Positions 44,298-53,358 of a stretch of DNA of 64,000 nt are shown piece by piece. Location of the stretch: contig NZ_CP157575.1 in NCBI RefSeq assembly GCF_051628905.1, forward strand, positions 558,001 to 622,000, read 5' to 3'. Under the pieces are notes generated by a model, which was given only the letters and a program-made list of their open reading frames with translations, was not told the DNA's origin and did not search any database. The translations under genes and the position numbers were made by a program. Each line of letters opens with the position of its first letter. Position 1 is the stretch's first letter. Origin of the DNA: Asaia sp037151935 (GTDB lineage: Bacteria > Pseudomonadota > Alphaproteobacteria > Acetobacterales > Acetobacteraceae).

Positions 44298-46298
44298 ATG
44301 CTACCGCCGCGCTATGCGCGCTTTCCTTTCAGACGCCGAATGAATCGCCTCAGCCTGAAACGCGCGGCGGGCCGTTCTCTTCTCGTCATGGCGCGCTTTT
44401 ATGTCGGCCTGACGATGCGCACGACGCGCTGGACTATCACCGGCGCGCCGGACTCCTTCTCTTCGCTTTTGCAGACACCCGAGCGCCCGACCGACGGGTG
44501 CATCACAGCGGCGTGGCACCGCACGCTTCTGATGCTGCCGGCCATGTGCCGCTGGGCGCATCAGCAGAAACCGGAATTGCCGATCACGGTCATGATCAGC
44601 CGTAACCGCGATGGGCGCTTTATCAGCGATCTCATCGCCCCGTGGAATATTGCGAGCATCGAAGGGTCGAGCGACCGCAACGGCAAGAACAAGGGCGGCA
44701 GCAGGGCGCTGCGCGAGGCGTTTACCGCTCTCAGGAACGGCGCAATTTTCATGATTACGCCAGACGGACCACGCGGACCGGCAGAGACCGTACAGGCAGG
44801 CACCGAGACTCTGATGCGCCTCACGGGCAAACCTCTGGTTCCCATCGGCGCCGCCTGCACGGGCTTCACCCTGCCGAGCTGGGACAGACTGCGCGTGCCG
44901 GTGCCTTTCGGGCGTGGCTATCTGCTTTACGGGGCGCCCTGCACCCATCCGATGACGGGCGATGAAATCGCTACAAGGCTGAAGACGCTCTCAACCCGTG
45001 CGGAAAACAGTCTTGCTCTGGGCCGCGCCGGGCTCGCCGATCGTCTGTGGATGGCGCTGGGCATGGCCCTGCTCCCGGGACTGCGCGCCATGTCGCTGAT
45101 ACGACTCAGGCGAGGCAAGGAACGGCTCGACCGCCTGCCAGAGAGGCGCGGTCGCACCCGGCTACCGCGCCCCGGCGGCTCGCTTCTCTGGCTCCACGCG
45201 GCAAGTGTTGGCGAGACGCATTCGATCCTGCCCCTGATCGACGCACTGGCGGCCCGTCACCCGGCGCATCGCTTTCTGGTCACCACTGCGACGACCAGCG
45301 GCGCGGATGTCATCGCTGGCTATCAGCGTCAGGCGGGGCCTGCAGCATCAAGACTGATCCATCAGTTTATACCCTATGACGTGCCACTCTGGACAAAGCG
45401 CTTTCTCGATCACTGGCGCCCCTCTGCCCTGCTCCTGACCGATAGCGAACTTTGGCCCGGTATCATTCTGGCTTGTACCCGACGCGCCATTCCGGTCGGC
45501 GTTCTCAATGGTCGCCTGTCCACGCGCTCGTGGCAGCGCTGGCAAAAAATAAAACGTTTTGCACCGCCGCTTTTCAAGCGCCTCGATTTTGTCGCAGCCC
45601 GCGGTGAAGAGGATGCGCGTCATTTTGCGACGCTGGGCGTGCGCGATGTATTGTGCTTCGGTGACCTCAAACAGAATGCGCCACCGCCTGCGGTCGATCG
45701 GGAAGAGCTCGGCGCGCTACGGGCTCATATCGGAAACAGACCAGTCTTTCTGGCGGCCTCTACCCATGAGGGAGAGGACGACATCATTCTGCGCGCTGCT
45801 GCCTTGGCACGACGCACCCTGCCAGACCTCCTTACGATCATCGCCCCGAGGCACCCCGTGCGTGCGGGGCAGATTGCCGCCCTCATCGCCCCGGCTCCGC
45901 CGCGCCGCTCGATGGGACAAAAACCGTCTGAAGCCGATCCGGTCTGGATTGCCGACACGCTGGGCGAACTGGGGCTGTTTTACAGCTTGGCGGATTGCGC
46001 CCTAATCGGCAATTCGCTTCTGCCGCCCGGTGGTGGGCACAATCCTTTCGAGCCCGTACGGCTCGATGTCGTTCTGGCAACAGGGCCATTCCACGACAAT
46101 TTTCGCCCCGCCTACGAGCAACTCGCTGGCTTCGTAACGGCTATAAAGGGTGAAAAAGAACTGGCTGAATGGATCGACGCAGTGGTGAATAACCCGACAG
46201 CATGGCAAGCCAAGGCCCGACAGGCGCAGGCGGCGATCGCCTCACACGAGGCCGTGCCCGCCGCCTTGCTCGATAGGATTGACGCGCTGTGCGTGTGA
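44298..46298 (+). CDS. waaA: Fused DUF374 lysophospholipid acyltransferase and Kdo transferase (WaaA)
   Basis: One reading frame of 666 residues with two domains. Residues 1-240 are a DUF374-type acyltransferase: AAWHRTLLML (H74), ISRNRDGRFIS (D105), GSSDRNGKNKGG and TPDGPRGPAE. Residues about 246-666 are a complete WaaA/KdtA: an N-terminal membrane helix (RLWMALGMALLPGL), LLWLHAASVGE with the catalytic Glu at about 306, PYDVPLWTKRFLDHWRP, and the C-terminal nucleotide-sugar part (LAASTHEGEDDIIL, GNSLLPPGGGHNPFEP). WaaA adds Kdo to lipid IVA at the inner membrane. The two parts are usually separate adjacent genes. The start may instead be the ATG at 44340. lpxK overlaps the end. Confidence 0.92.
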   Translation: MLPPRYARFPFRRRMNRLSLKRAAGRSLLVMARFYVGLTMRTTRWTITGAPDSFSSLLQTPERPTDGCITAAWHRTLLMLPAMCRWAHQQKPELPITVMISRNRDGRFISDLIAPWNIASIEGSSDRNGKNKGGSRALREAFTALRNGAIFMITPDGPRGPAETVQAGTETLMRLTGKPLVPIGAACTGFTLPSWDRLRVPVPFGRGYLLYGAPCTHPMTGDEIATRLKTLSTRAENSLALGRAGLADRLWMALGMALLPGLRAMSLIRLRRGKERLDRLPERRGRTRLPRPGGSLLWLHAASVGETHSILPLIDALAARHPAHRFLVTTATTSGADVIAGYQRQAGPAASRLIHQFIPYDVPLWTKRFLDHWRPSALLLTDSELWPGIILACTRRAIPVGVLNGRLSTRSWQRWQKIKRFAPPLFKRLDFVAARGEEDARHFATLGVRDVLCFGDLKQNAPPPAVDREELGALRAHIGNRPVFLAASTHEGEDDIILRAAALARRTLPDLLTIIAPRHPVRAGQIAALIAPAPPRRSMGQKPSEADPVWIADTLGELGLFYSLADCALIGNSLLPPGGGHNPFEPVRLDVVLATGPFHDNFRPAYEQLAGFVTAIKGEKELAEWIDAVVNNPTAWQAKARQAQAAIASHEAVPAALLDRIDALCV

Positions 46299-47281
46299 AA
46301 CTCGGTCCCCCTCAATTCTGGAAAGAGCAGAACCCGAGCTGGCAGGCCAAAGCCCTCATGCCTGTGTCCCTGGTTCTTGGGGCGCTCGCGCATTTCCGAA
46401 AGCTTGGCGTGTCACCTGCCGTCTCTCCCCTGCCCGTTTTATGTTGCGGTAATCTGAGCGTTGGCGGCACGGGCAAAACCATCCTCGTGCGTGACCTCGC
46501 CCGCCGTCTCGAAGCCAGAGGCGAAAGGCCTCATATCCTGAGCCGCGGCTATGGCGGACGACTGCAAGGACCGCTACGCGTCGACATCGCCCACCACACT
46601 GCACGCGATGTCGGCGATGAACCGTTCATGCTGGCCCAGCAATTCCCGGTCTGGATCGGCGCCAACCGTGCGGAGACAGCACGGCTCGCCGCCGAATCGG
46701 GCGCGACCTGTCTGGTCATGGATGACGGTCTTCAGAATCTCACACTCCGCCAGACGCTTAGACTGATTACGATCGATGGCAGCACGGGTCTGGGCAATGG
46801 GCGTACGCTGCCCGCCGGACCCCTGCGCGAGCCTGCCTCCAAAGGCCTGGAGCGGGCAGATGCTGTCGTACTCATCGGGCGAGACGACACAGCGCTCGCG
46901 GCACGCCTGCCCCCTCACCTGCCATACCTTGCTGCAAAGCTGATTCCCTCGGCCGCGATAAGGCGATTACAGGGCAAGCAGGTCATCGCTTTCGCGGGCA
47001 TCGGGCGCCCTGCCAAGTTTTTCGACATGCTCACCGATGCCGGTGCCGCTCCCATGCGCATGATCGCTTTTGACGATCATCATGACTACAGCGAGCGCGA
47101 CTGTCGGCGCCTTTCTGTGCTGTCGCACCAGCCCGGCGCGGTTCTGGTGACCACGAGAAAGGACTGGGTCAAGCTGCCCGACTGGCTGCGCGACGATGTC
47201 GTCGTGATCGATGTCGAACTGCTCTGGGCCGATCCCGGAGCACCCGAGAGGCTGCTGGACCTGCTAATGGCGAATGTGTAG
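46289..47281 (+). CDS. lpxK: Tetraacyldisaccharide 4'-kinase
   Basis: Inner-membrane kinase of 330 residues that adds the 4'-phosphate in lipid A synthesis. Seen: PPQFWKEQNPSWQAKALMPV, a hydrophobic helix region, VLCCGNLSVGGTGKT (P-loop), ILSRGYGGRLQGP, VMDDGLQN, and LRDDVVVIDVELLW. The start is GTG at 46289 with AGGA about 10 bases upstream, and it overlaps waaA by 10 bases. Confidence 0.95.
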   Translation: MRVKLGPPQFWKEQNPSWQAKALMPVSLVLGALAHFRKLGVSPAVSPLPVLCCGNLSVGGTGKTILVRDLARRLEARGERPHILSRGYGGRLQGPLRVDIAHHTARDVGDEPFMLAQQFPVWIGANRAETARLAAESGATCLVMDDGLQNLTLRQTLRLITIDGSTGLGNGRTLPAGPLREPASKGLERADAVVLIGRDDTALAARLPPHLPYLAAKLIPSAAIRRLQGKQVIAFAGIGRPAKFFDMLTDAGAAPMRMIAFDDHHDYSERDCRRLSVLSHQPGAVLVTTRKDWVKLPDWLRDDVVVIDVELLWADPGAPERLLDLLMANV

Positions 47282-47290
47282 AGCCGCCCA

Positions 47291-48214
47291 ATGAGCGAAA
47301 AACCTGTCGTTACCCTGCTGCATCGTGCCGAATATGTCGTAGCGCGCCTTTTTCTCGCAGGGCTTTCCTGCCTCGGTCCCGCGACTGCCTCCAATCTGGG
47401 AGGCTGGGTCGCCCGAAAGATAGGCCCTCGCCTGCCGGTCTCGCGCCTGGCCAATGCCAATCTTGCTCTCGCCCTACCGAAAAAGACGCAGGCTGAACGC
47501 GCGCAGATCATTGTCGATGTCTGGGACAATCTCGGTCGCACCGTCGCCGAATTTCCCCATCTGGCCCGGCTGAAGCAGGATACGACGACAGGGCCGGGCT
47601 GGAGCGTCAGTAATGCCCATATCCTGGAAGAAATGGCGCAGGCGGAAAGACCAGTCATTTTCTTCTCCGGACATATCGGAAACTGGGAGATGCTACCGCC
47701 TGTCGTCGCACGCCATGGGCTGCCCTTTGCCTCTTTCTATCGCGCGGCAAGCAACCCCCTGATCGACAAGCTGATCATAGGATTGCGCTCGCGCGCCATG
47801 GGGGCAGACGTGCCGATGTTTGCCAAAGGAGCAAAAGGCGCGAGGCTTGCTCTGCGCCACCTTGCGCAAGGCGGGCATCTGGGGATTCTCGGCGACCAGA
47901 AAATGAATGACGGCATCGAGTGCCGGTTTTTCAACCTGCCTGCCATGACAGCCTCAGCTGCGGCTACCTTCGCGGTAAAATACGACTACCCGATCGTGAC
48001 CGGGCGAATCATCAGGCTCGGCCCTGCGCGTCTCCATCTGGAGGTCGGACCTGTCCTGCTGCCCGGCCGGTCCATGTCAAGGCAAGATGAGATCGGGTCA
48101 CTGACACAGCGATTGAATGACTGTCTGGAAAACTGGATCAGGGAAATACCCGGATGCTGGCTATGGCTGCATCGCAGATGGCCCAAAGAACTCTACGCGA
48201 GAAAACCGCGTTGA
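47291..48214 (+). CDS. lpxL: Lipid A biosynthesis acyltransferase (LpxL/HtrB family)
   Basis: Late acyltransferase of 307 residues that adds secondary acyl chains to Kdo-lipid IVA. Seen: one N-terminal membrane segment, FFSGHIGNWEML (HX4E catalytic pair), a Tyr-Arg pair in SFYRAASNPL, and the conserved ILGDQKMNDGIECRFFN block. The Trp-rich end WIREIPGCWLWLHRRW is typical of the family. It starts 9 bases after lpxK, so waaA, lpxK and lpxL form one operon. Confidence 0.93.
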   Translation: MSEKPVVTLLHRAEYVVARLFLAGLSCLGPATASNLGGWVARKIGPRLPVSRLANANLALALPKKTQAERAQIIVDVWDNLGRTVAEFPHLARLKQDTTTGPGWSVSNAHILEEMAQAERPVIFFSGHIGNWEMLPPVVARHGLPFASFYRAASNPLIDKLIIGLRSRAMGADVPMFAKGAKGARLALRHLAQGGHLGILGDQKMNDGIECRFFNLPAMTASAAATFAVKYDYPIVTGRIIRLGPARLHLEVGPVLLPGRSMSRQDEIGSLTQRLNDCLENWIREIPGCWLWLHRRWPKELYARKPR

Positions 48215-48504
48215 ACCCAAGCAGACTTATATCTATAAGTATCCTTTGCGCGCGCGATAACTCTTGCAGAGACAAAATCCTCTCTTTATTGCCGTAATTT
48301 AAGGAAGAATACGAAATATATCGGCAAAAAAGACAGTATTGATTTCGATTACCCAATTTGCGCGCGGGCGAAACAAACCATTGCTTTTATGCAACACTGC
48401 TTCTTTCTCATGACAAAAAATGTGCGTTGGATGTAATTTTACGTTGAGACCGGCAGCTTTTGCCGTCTAGCCTCATGACTGCACCAGAAATGAGGACGCA
48501 ACGT
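48215..48504. other. AT-rich leader/intergenic region
   Basis: About 290 bp, visibly richer in A and T than its neighbours, between lpxL and the small gene at 48505. It contains a 16-bp palindrome, ACTTATATCTATAAGT, at 48225-48240. It probably holds the promoter of the downstream gene; no reading frame is convincing. Confidence 0.5.
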
Positions 48505-48876
48505 ATGGCCCAGACGCTGCCGTTTCCCAAGAACGAAACTCCAGCACCTCTCAGCAATGTGATTCCGCTGCGCTTCAGCGTCTTGCCCCGTCATCGCGAG
48601 TATCTTTCGCAGTGGTTGCAAGCCGGTTTGGCCATGGGGCTGTGCGACGCCGATATCGAAACCGAGTGTTTCGAAGGGCGCGATGAAGCCGTGGCCCATA
48701 TCCTGATCTGGGTTCGCGAAAATGCCGACCCTGCCTATATGATCAAGCCACGCGGTCTGCGCTGGGTGTTGATCGACCATATTCGCGAGCATGAGCTGGG
48801 CGTTTATGCCAGCCTAGAGCTCGCCCTGCATACGGTGCGCCCTGTGCTCCCGCTTAAGTCGATCGCTGCAGCCTGA
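48505..48876 (+). CDS. Hypothetical protein, 123 residues
   Basis: Not recognised. The start at 48505 has GAGGA 8 bases upstream; the frame stays open to 48460. The protein has a polar N-terminus (LPFPKNETPAP) and then a compact helical region: IPLRFSVLPRHREYLSQWLQAG, MGLCDADIETECFEGRD, VLIDHIREHELG and LELALHTVRP. No signal peptide or membrane segment is seen. Codon use looks like the neighbours, so it is probably a real gene limited to relatives. Confidence 0.6.
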   Translation: MAQTLPFPKNETPAPLSNVIPLRFSVLPRHREYLSQWLQAGLAMGLCDADIETECFEGRDEAVAHILIWVRENADPAYMIKPRGLRWVLIDHIREHELGVYASLELALHTVRPVLPLKSIAAA

Positions 48877-48888
48877 GCAGCCTCGCTT

Positions 48889-48916
48889 ATCGCCCCCAAT
48901 TGATATCAGGGGCGAT
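48889..48916. terminator. Hairpin between convergent genes
   Basis: An 8-bp stem ATCGCCCC/GGGGCGAT with a 12-nt loop, just after the small gene. A second stem, GCCCTGA/TCAGGGC, spans 48932-48950, overlapping the LppC stop. No T-run is seen. Confidence 0.45.
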
Positions 48917-48943
48917 GAGATGGCGATGAAGGCCCTGAGACTG

Positions 48944-50323
48944 TCAGGGCGCGTTGCGCAGCAGTCTTCTCGGCGCAGCAGAGGCCATCTTCACCCCCCC
49001 GCCCGGCAGGATTTCGAACACCGCAAGCCCACGGGACACAGTCCCGTCGGGCTGAAGCACGAAAGTACCGTCCGATCCTGCGAACCCGTCAGGTCTGAGA
49101 AGTGATTTCTGCGAGAACCCATCGGGATTCTGACTAAGCACGGCCGCCATGGTCGCCGTGTCATAGGCTACGTTGGCCAGCACCGACGGCGCGTAGCCGT
49201 AACGGCTGCGATAGCGCTGAACGAAATCGGTACGCGATGACGGATCGGGAGCCGCGAACCAGCCGCCCTGCAAAGCGCCGAGCTTCGCTGCAAAGGCACT
49301 CCATAGAGCCGGTCCGAGAATGCGCGTCTGGTGCGGATCGACAGAAGCCTGTTTGAGCCCGTCGATGACAGTCGCCAGTTGCAGGCCAGTGTCTCCGAGC
49401 AAAAGCGCGTCGAAAGGCGGCGGTGGCAGAGCGATCGGTCCCGGGGCTGCCTGAGGGGGTGCACCACCGGGGGTTGCAGGCGTCATGGCCGGGCGGGTTG
49501 GCGTCGATGGCGAGACAGGAGCCTCTGCCGCACCGAGCGGATTGACCGCGTCAGGCTCTTCCTGCTTTGCAGCGTCAGCCTGCTGCGTCACCTGCCCCTG
49601 ACGGAATTGCAAATTGGCGAGCGTCTTCAGCCCGCCCGTGATCGAATCGGGAACATCGGTGTGAAAGACGATCTGCGGTGCGGCCAGTCCCTTTGCCGTA
49701 CAGGCTTTGAGAAGCGCGTCACCGAGCGCATGACCGAGCGCATTATCGGGAAGAAAAGCGGCGAAGGTCTTGCGGCCTTCCTGTGCTGCGGCATCGACGA
49801 GACGCTCGATCTGCTGCTCAACCGTCACGCCCATGACCCACACACCCGGCCTGGCCTGCGCCTGATCGCTGGTATAGGCAAATTCGGGAATATTCGCGGG
49901 CTGCGTGATAGCGGCCACCGCCGCCGTCTGCGGCGCGGTGAGCGGCCCGAGAACGACCATATCGCCTTGATCGATCGCCGCGCGGGCAGCGCCTTCAGCC
50001 GTCTGCCCCTGAGCGTCGGTATCGCGAATATCGAGGGTCACACCATGACCTTCGGGCACAGCGATATGAGCGGCATTGGCCATCTGCTGGCCAAGCTTGC
50101 CGAAACGCCCCGTGAGCGGCAGCAGCAGACCGATCTTCTTGTTTGTATCCTGCTTAGCCGCGCCAGAGGGCGCACTGATGGGAGGGGCCGTCTCTGGCCC
50201 GCTACAGGCATTCAGGGCGAGCAGCGCGACACCGGCCAGTGCGCAAACCTTGCATGCAGAGGCCGACCTGAGCGATGTGAAGGAAACCACGCGCTGACGG
50301 GGACCGAATGTCCGACTTACCAT
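48944..50323 (-). CDS. LppC/LpoA-like penicillin-binding protein activator (lipoprotein)
   Basis: Lipoprotein of 459 residues with a periplasmic-binding-protein-like fold. The lipobox is LLALNACSG (Cys near residue 40). The mature part starts KKIGLLLPLTGRFGKLGQQMANAA and continues VVLGPLTAPQTAAVAAI, AAFLPDNALGHALGDALL and RYGYAPSVLANVAYD. A low-complexity Pro/Thr/Ala insert lies at about 265-305. In E. coli LpoA activates PBP1A; alphaproteobacterial members are less studied. The 5' end overlaps rsmI by 16 bases head to head if both start as proposed; a GTG at 50290 would avoid this. Confidence 0.85.
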   Translation of the reverse strand: MVSRTFGPRQRVVSFTSLRSASACKVCALAGVALLALNACSGPETAPPISAPSGAAKQDTNKKIGLLLPLTGRFGKLGQQMANAAHIAVPEGHGVTLDIRDTDAQGQTAEGAARAAIDQGDMVVLGPLTAPQTAAVAAITQPANIPEFAYTSDQAQARPGVWVMGVTVEQQIERLVDAAAQEGRKTFAAFLPDNALGHALGDALLKACTAKGLAAPQIVFHTDVPDSITGGLKTLANLQFRQGQVTQQADAAKQEEPDAVNPLGAAEAPVSPSTPTRPAMTPATPGGAPPQAAPGPIALPPPPFDALLLGDTGLQLATVIDGLKQASVDPHQTRILGPALWSAFAAKLGALQGGWFAAPDPSSRTDFVQRYRSRYGYAPSVLANVAYDTATMAAVLSQNPDGFSQKSLLRPDGFAGSDGTFVLQPDGTVSRGLAVFEILPGGGVKMASAAPRRLLRNAP

Positions 50324-51252
50324 CTTGCACCCATACTCCTGTTGACGATTCGACCCTTGATGGTCCGCAGCATGCTTATGACACTTCCTCCAGTTCTGCG
50401 ACCCTTGCGGCAGGTAGCCTCACACTGGTCGCAACGCCCATCGGCAATCTGGGCGATATCAGCGCCCGCGCCATCGCCACGCTGAACGCGGCAGATGTCA
50501 TTCTCTGCGAAGACACGCGGGTAACAGCGAAACTGCTCAAAACCTATAATGTTTCCACACCGACACAAATTCTTCACGATCATAATGAAGAGGGCCGCAT
50601 TCCCGGCCTGCTTAGTCGGCTGCAATCGGGAGCGAGAATGGCGCTGGTCTCCGATGCGGGAACGCCTCTGGTATCCGATCCGGGCTTTCGACTGGCCCGC
50701 GCCGCCATAGCCGAAGGGCTGAACGTTGGCGCGGTACCCGGCCCGAATGCGGCAACGCTCGCGCTTACGCTATCGGGCCTGCCACCTCACCCCTATCTTT
50801 TCAGCGGTTTCGCCGCATCGCGATCTTCGGCTCGACGTAGCCAGTTTGCCGTATTACGCGCCGCAGAGCAGGCAGGATTCAGTGCGACCCTCATCTGGTA
50901 TGAGGCGCCCCACCGGCTGCTGGATATGATCGAGGATCTGATCGCCGTGTTCGGTGCCGACCGTCAGGCAGCGGTTGCACGCGAACTCACCAAGCGTTTC
51001 GAAGAAGTCAGACGCGGCACGCTGACCGAACTCCAGACCCATTTCACCCAGACCGCGCCACGTGGCGAAATTACCGTTCTGGTGGGGCCTTTCGAAGGCG
51101 ACTCAGCCCCTTCGGAAGAGGATCTGGATTCACGCCTGCGTTCGGCGCTGAAGACACATTCCGTCAAGGACGCCGCAGCCCTTGTCGCCGGGGCCATCAA
51201 CCTGCCAAAGCGCGTCGTCTATGCCCGCGCCCTTGAACTCGGGAAGGAATAA
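50308..51252 (+). CDS. rsmI: 16S rRNA (cytidine-2'-O)-methyltransferase RsmI
   Basis: SAM-dependent methyltransferase of 314 residues acting on C1402 of 16S rRNA. The tetrapyrrole-methylase-like fold begins SLTLVATPIGNLGDISARAI, followed by VILCEDTRVTAKLL, LVSDAGTPLVSDPGFRL and PGPNAATLALTLSGL. The first 36 residues are not conserved, so an internal start is possible. It is divergent from the LppC gene, an arrangement widely kept in proteobacteria. Confidence 0.94.
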   Translation: MSDLPSCTHTPVDDSTLDGPQHAYDTSSSSATLAAGSLTLVATPIGNLGDISARAIATLNAADVILCEDTRVTAKLLKTYNVSTPTQILHDHNEEGRIPGLLSRLQSGARMALVSDAGTPLVSDPGFRLARAAIAEGLNVGAVPGPNAATLALTLSGLPPHPYLFSGFAASRSSARRSQFAVLRAAEQAGFSATLIWYEAPHRLLDMIEDLIAVFGADRQAAVARELTKRFEEVRRGTLTELQTHFTQTAPRGEITVLVGPFEGDSAPSEEDLDSRLRSALKTHSVKDAAALVAGAINLPKRVVYARALELGKE

Positions 51253-51286
51253 ACTGTCACCCGGCGTCAAGCCGAGAAAGGCGCGG

Positions 51287-51910
51287 TCAGTCCTGCTCTT
51301 TGGGCAGGACGAAAAGCGAGTCCGGCAGGCTGGGATTGGAAGCCACATCGAAAAGATCGATCTGCGTCTCGCGTCCCTGTGCGTCCTTCACCACCCATGA
51401 GCGCAACGTCAGCGGCGTGTCGGCGAAGATGAGCGTCAGACTGCCCTCCGAGGGCGTTGCCGTGCGCACGAGAGTGACCTGAACCAGCCCCTTGTCGTGC
51501 TGGAACCCGGTGACGGTCACATCTCCCGACAGACGCAGATCAGGGCGCAGCAACAGGCCGAGCGGCGTACGGTCGAGCGGCAGGGTCGTGACCTGGCCCA
51601 GTTCGCGATCCTGATAGACGATCTGCCCCTGATTGGCGACGAGCAGTAGCGGGCTTGGCTTGTCATAATCGAAACGCATGCGCCCTGGACGATCCAGCCA
51701 GGCCGTGCCCGTCGAGCGACCACCATCCGGCGCAATCTGCTGAAAACGCGCCTTTATGGCATGAATGCCGTTCAGCGCATCCTGAACGCGGGCGATCCAG
51801 CCCGCATCGGCCGGTCGCAGCACGACAGGCTTGGCCTGTGCCATGACCGGCATCGGCGTGAGAAGAAGACCGGCCAGACCGGTGAGCAGGCAGGCAGAGC
51901 GCAAAGTCAT
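51287..51910 (-). CDS. lolA: Outer-membrane lipoprotein carrier protein LolA-like
   Basis: Periplasmic protein of 207 residues with a signal peptide (ACLLTGLAGLLLTPMPVMAQA). The mature part shows LNGIHAIKARFQQIAPDGGRSTGTAWLDRPGRMRFDYDKPSP and LLLVANQGQIVYQDRELGQVTTLPL, the usual LolA half-barrel start. It shuttles lipoproteins to the outer membrane. The start at 51910 is chosen because the signal peptide starts there; the frame is open into gshA. It lies directly downstream of gshA. Confidence 0.9.
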   Translation of the reverse strand: MTLRSACLLTGLAGLLLTPMPVMAQAKPVVLRPADAGWIARVQDALNGIHAIKARFQQIAPDGGRSTGTAWLDRPGRMRFDYDKPSPLLLVANQGQIVYQDRELGQVTTLPLDRTPLGLLLRPDLRLSGDVTVTGFQHDKGLVQVTLVRTATPSEGSLTLIFADTPLTLRSWVVKDAQGRETQIDLFDVASNPSLPDSLFVLPKEQD

Positions 51911-51920
51911 GGCCGATCCG

Positions 51921-53303
51921 TCAGATAGCAGCTTCGTTGAAAATAAATCGGACATCGCCCTGCCAATCCCCATGGTAGCGCGCGAGCCAATGCTCGGCCT
52001 GGGTCTTCGCACCATCGGCGATGGCCTTAAGCGGGGCCAGATAGATTTCCTCACCGAGCTTTCGCGCAACCAGCCCCTGCTCAGCCAGCGCGATCACCCG
52101 CTTCGCGAGGGCGCGCAGCCCACCGGGGAAGGCGGCATCCATGGCTTTTTCCGGCACTGCGGCGCGCAGGGCGCGATAGCTTGCCCAATCCTGCTCGCGC
52201 ACCAGCGCCTCCGCTGCGGCGAGGGTCGCCGGATCATAGAGCAGCCCGACCCAGAGAGCCGATTGCGCCAGCATCATCGCCGGACTACCGGCATCGGCAC
52301 CGCGCATTTCTAGGAACTGCTTGAGCCTGACATCGGGGAAAGCGGTCGTAAGGTGATCTTCGAAATCGCCCATCGTAGGCGTCAACCCGGCCAATGCCGG
52401 CTGCGCCTTGCCGGCAAGCCAGTCACGAAACGACGCCCCGGCTACGTCGCGTATCTCGCCATCGCGCATGACGAAATACATCGGCACATCGAGCGCCCAG
52501 TCGACATACTGTTCGAACCCGAAACCGTCTTCGAAACAGCAGGCTGGCATGCCCGAGCGCGCGTTATCGGTATCGGTCCAGACATGCGCCCGGTTCGAGA
52601 GCAATCCATTGGGCTTGCCCTCGTAAAAGGGCGAGTTTGCAAACAGGGCGGTGGCTATAGGCTGAAGCGCCAGCGAAACGCGCATCTTGCGCGCCATGTC
52701 GTCTTCGGAGCCGAAATCGAGATTGACCTGCACCGTGCAGGTGCGTGTCATCATATCGAGACCGAGCGTCCCCACCTGTGGCATGTAACGGCGCATGATG
52801 GCGTAGCGGCTTTTGGGCATGAGCGGCATGGCGTCACGCGACCAGAGAGGCTGGAAGCCGAGAGGCGCGAAACCGAGCCCGAGCGCCTTTGCAGGCGCGC
52901 GCAGATCCGCAAAATGCCCGTCCATCTCGGCTTTGGTCTCGTGCAGATCGGCTGTCGGGCGGCCTGAAAGCTCGAACTGACCTGCCGGTTCGAGCGACAC
53001 CGATTCCCCTTTATGGGCGCCCTGCCCCTTCAGGCCGATAAGCTTGCCGTGGTCCTCGATCGACTCCCATGCACTTCCATCGCCCTTGAAGCGATGCAGC
53101 AGCGATTCGATGCCGTCCGGTGTGTAGGCAGGCGGGCTATAGGCCTCACGCCCGGATTGATCGTCAGGCAGAACAAAGCCGAATTTCTCGTGCTCGGTGC
53201 CGATACGCCAGGAAGCTTGCGGCTTCGCGCCATCGGCAAGAAGCGTGACGAGCTGAGCCTTGCTCTCGATGGGCGTGTCGTTCAGGTCACCTGGATTGGA
53301 CAT
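51921..53303 (-). CDS. gshA: Glutamate-cysteine ligase (plant/alphaproteobacterial type)
   Basis: ATP-dependent ligase of 460 residues for the first step of glutathione synthesis. It belongs to the GCS2 type found in alphaproteobacteria and plants: ASWRIGTEHEKFGFV, GESVSLEPAGQFELSG, MRRYMPQVGTLGLDMMTRTCTVQVNLDF, RAHVWTDTDNARSGMP, and MGDFEDHLTTAFPDVRLKQFLEMRGAD. The ATG at 53303 is chosen; 54 extra residues upstream are not family-like. It provides the thiol used by FrmA and FghA. Confidence 0.95.
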   Translation of the reverse strand: MSNPGDLNDTPIESKAQLVTLLADGAKPQASWRIGTEHEKFGFVLPDDQSGREAYSPPAYTPDGIESLLHRFKGDGSAWESIEDHGKLIGLKGQGAHKGESVSLEPAGQFELSGRPTADLHETKAEMDGHFADLRAPAKALGLGFAPLGFQPLWSRDAMPLMPKSRYAIMRRYMPQVGTLGLDMMTRTCTVQVNLDFGSEDDMARKMRVSLALQPIATALFANSPFYEGKPNGLLSNRAHVWTDTDNARSGMPACCFEDGFGFEQYVDWALDVPMYFVMRDGEIRDVAGASFRDWLAGKAQPALAGLTPTMGDFEDHLTTAFPDVRLKQFLEMRGADAGSPAMMLAQSALWVGLLYDPATLAAAEALVREQDWASYRALRAAVPEKAMDAAFPGGLRALAKRVIALAEQGLVARKLGEEIYLAPLKAIADGAKTQAEHWLARYHGDWQGDVRFIFNEAAI

Positions 53304-53358
53304 GGGCGTTACTGGAGCCTCAGGGGATTTCTGGAAAAAGAAACTGATGAGTTTCGTC

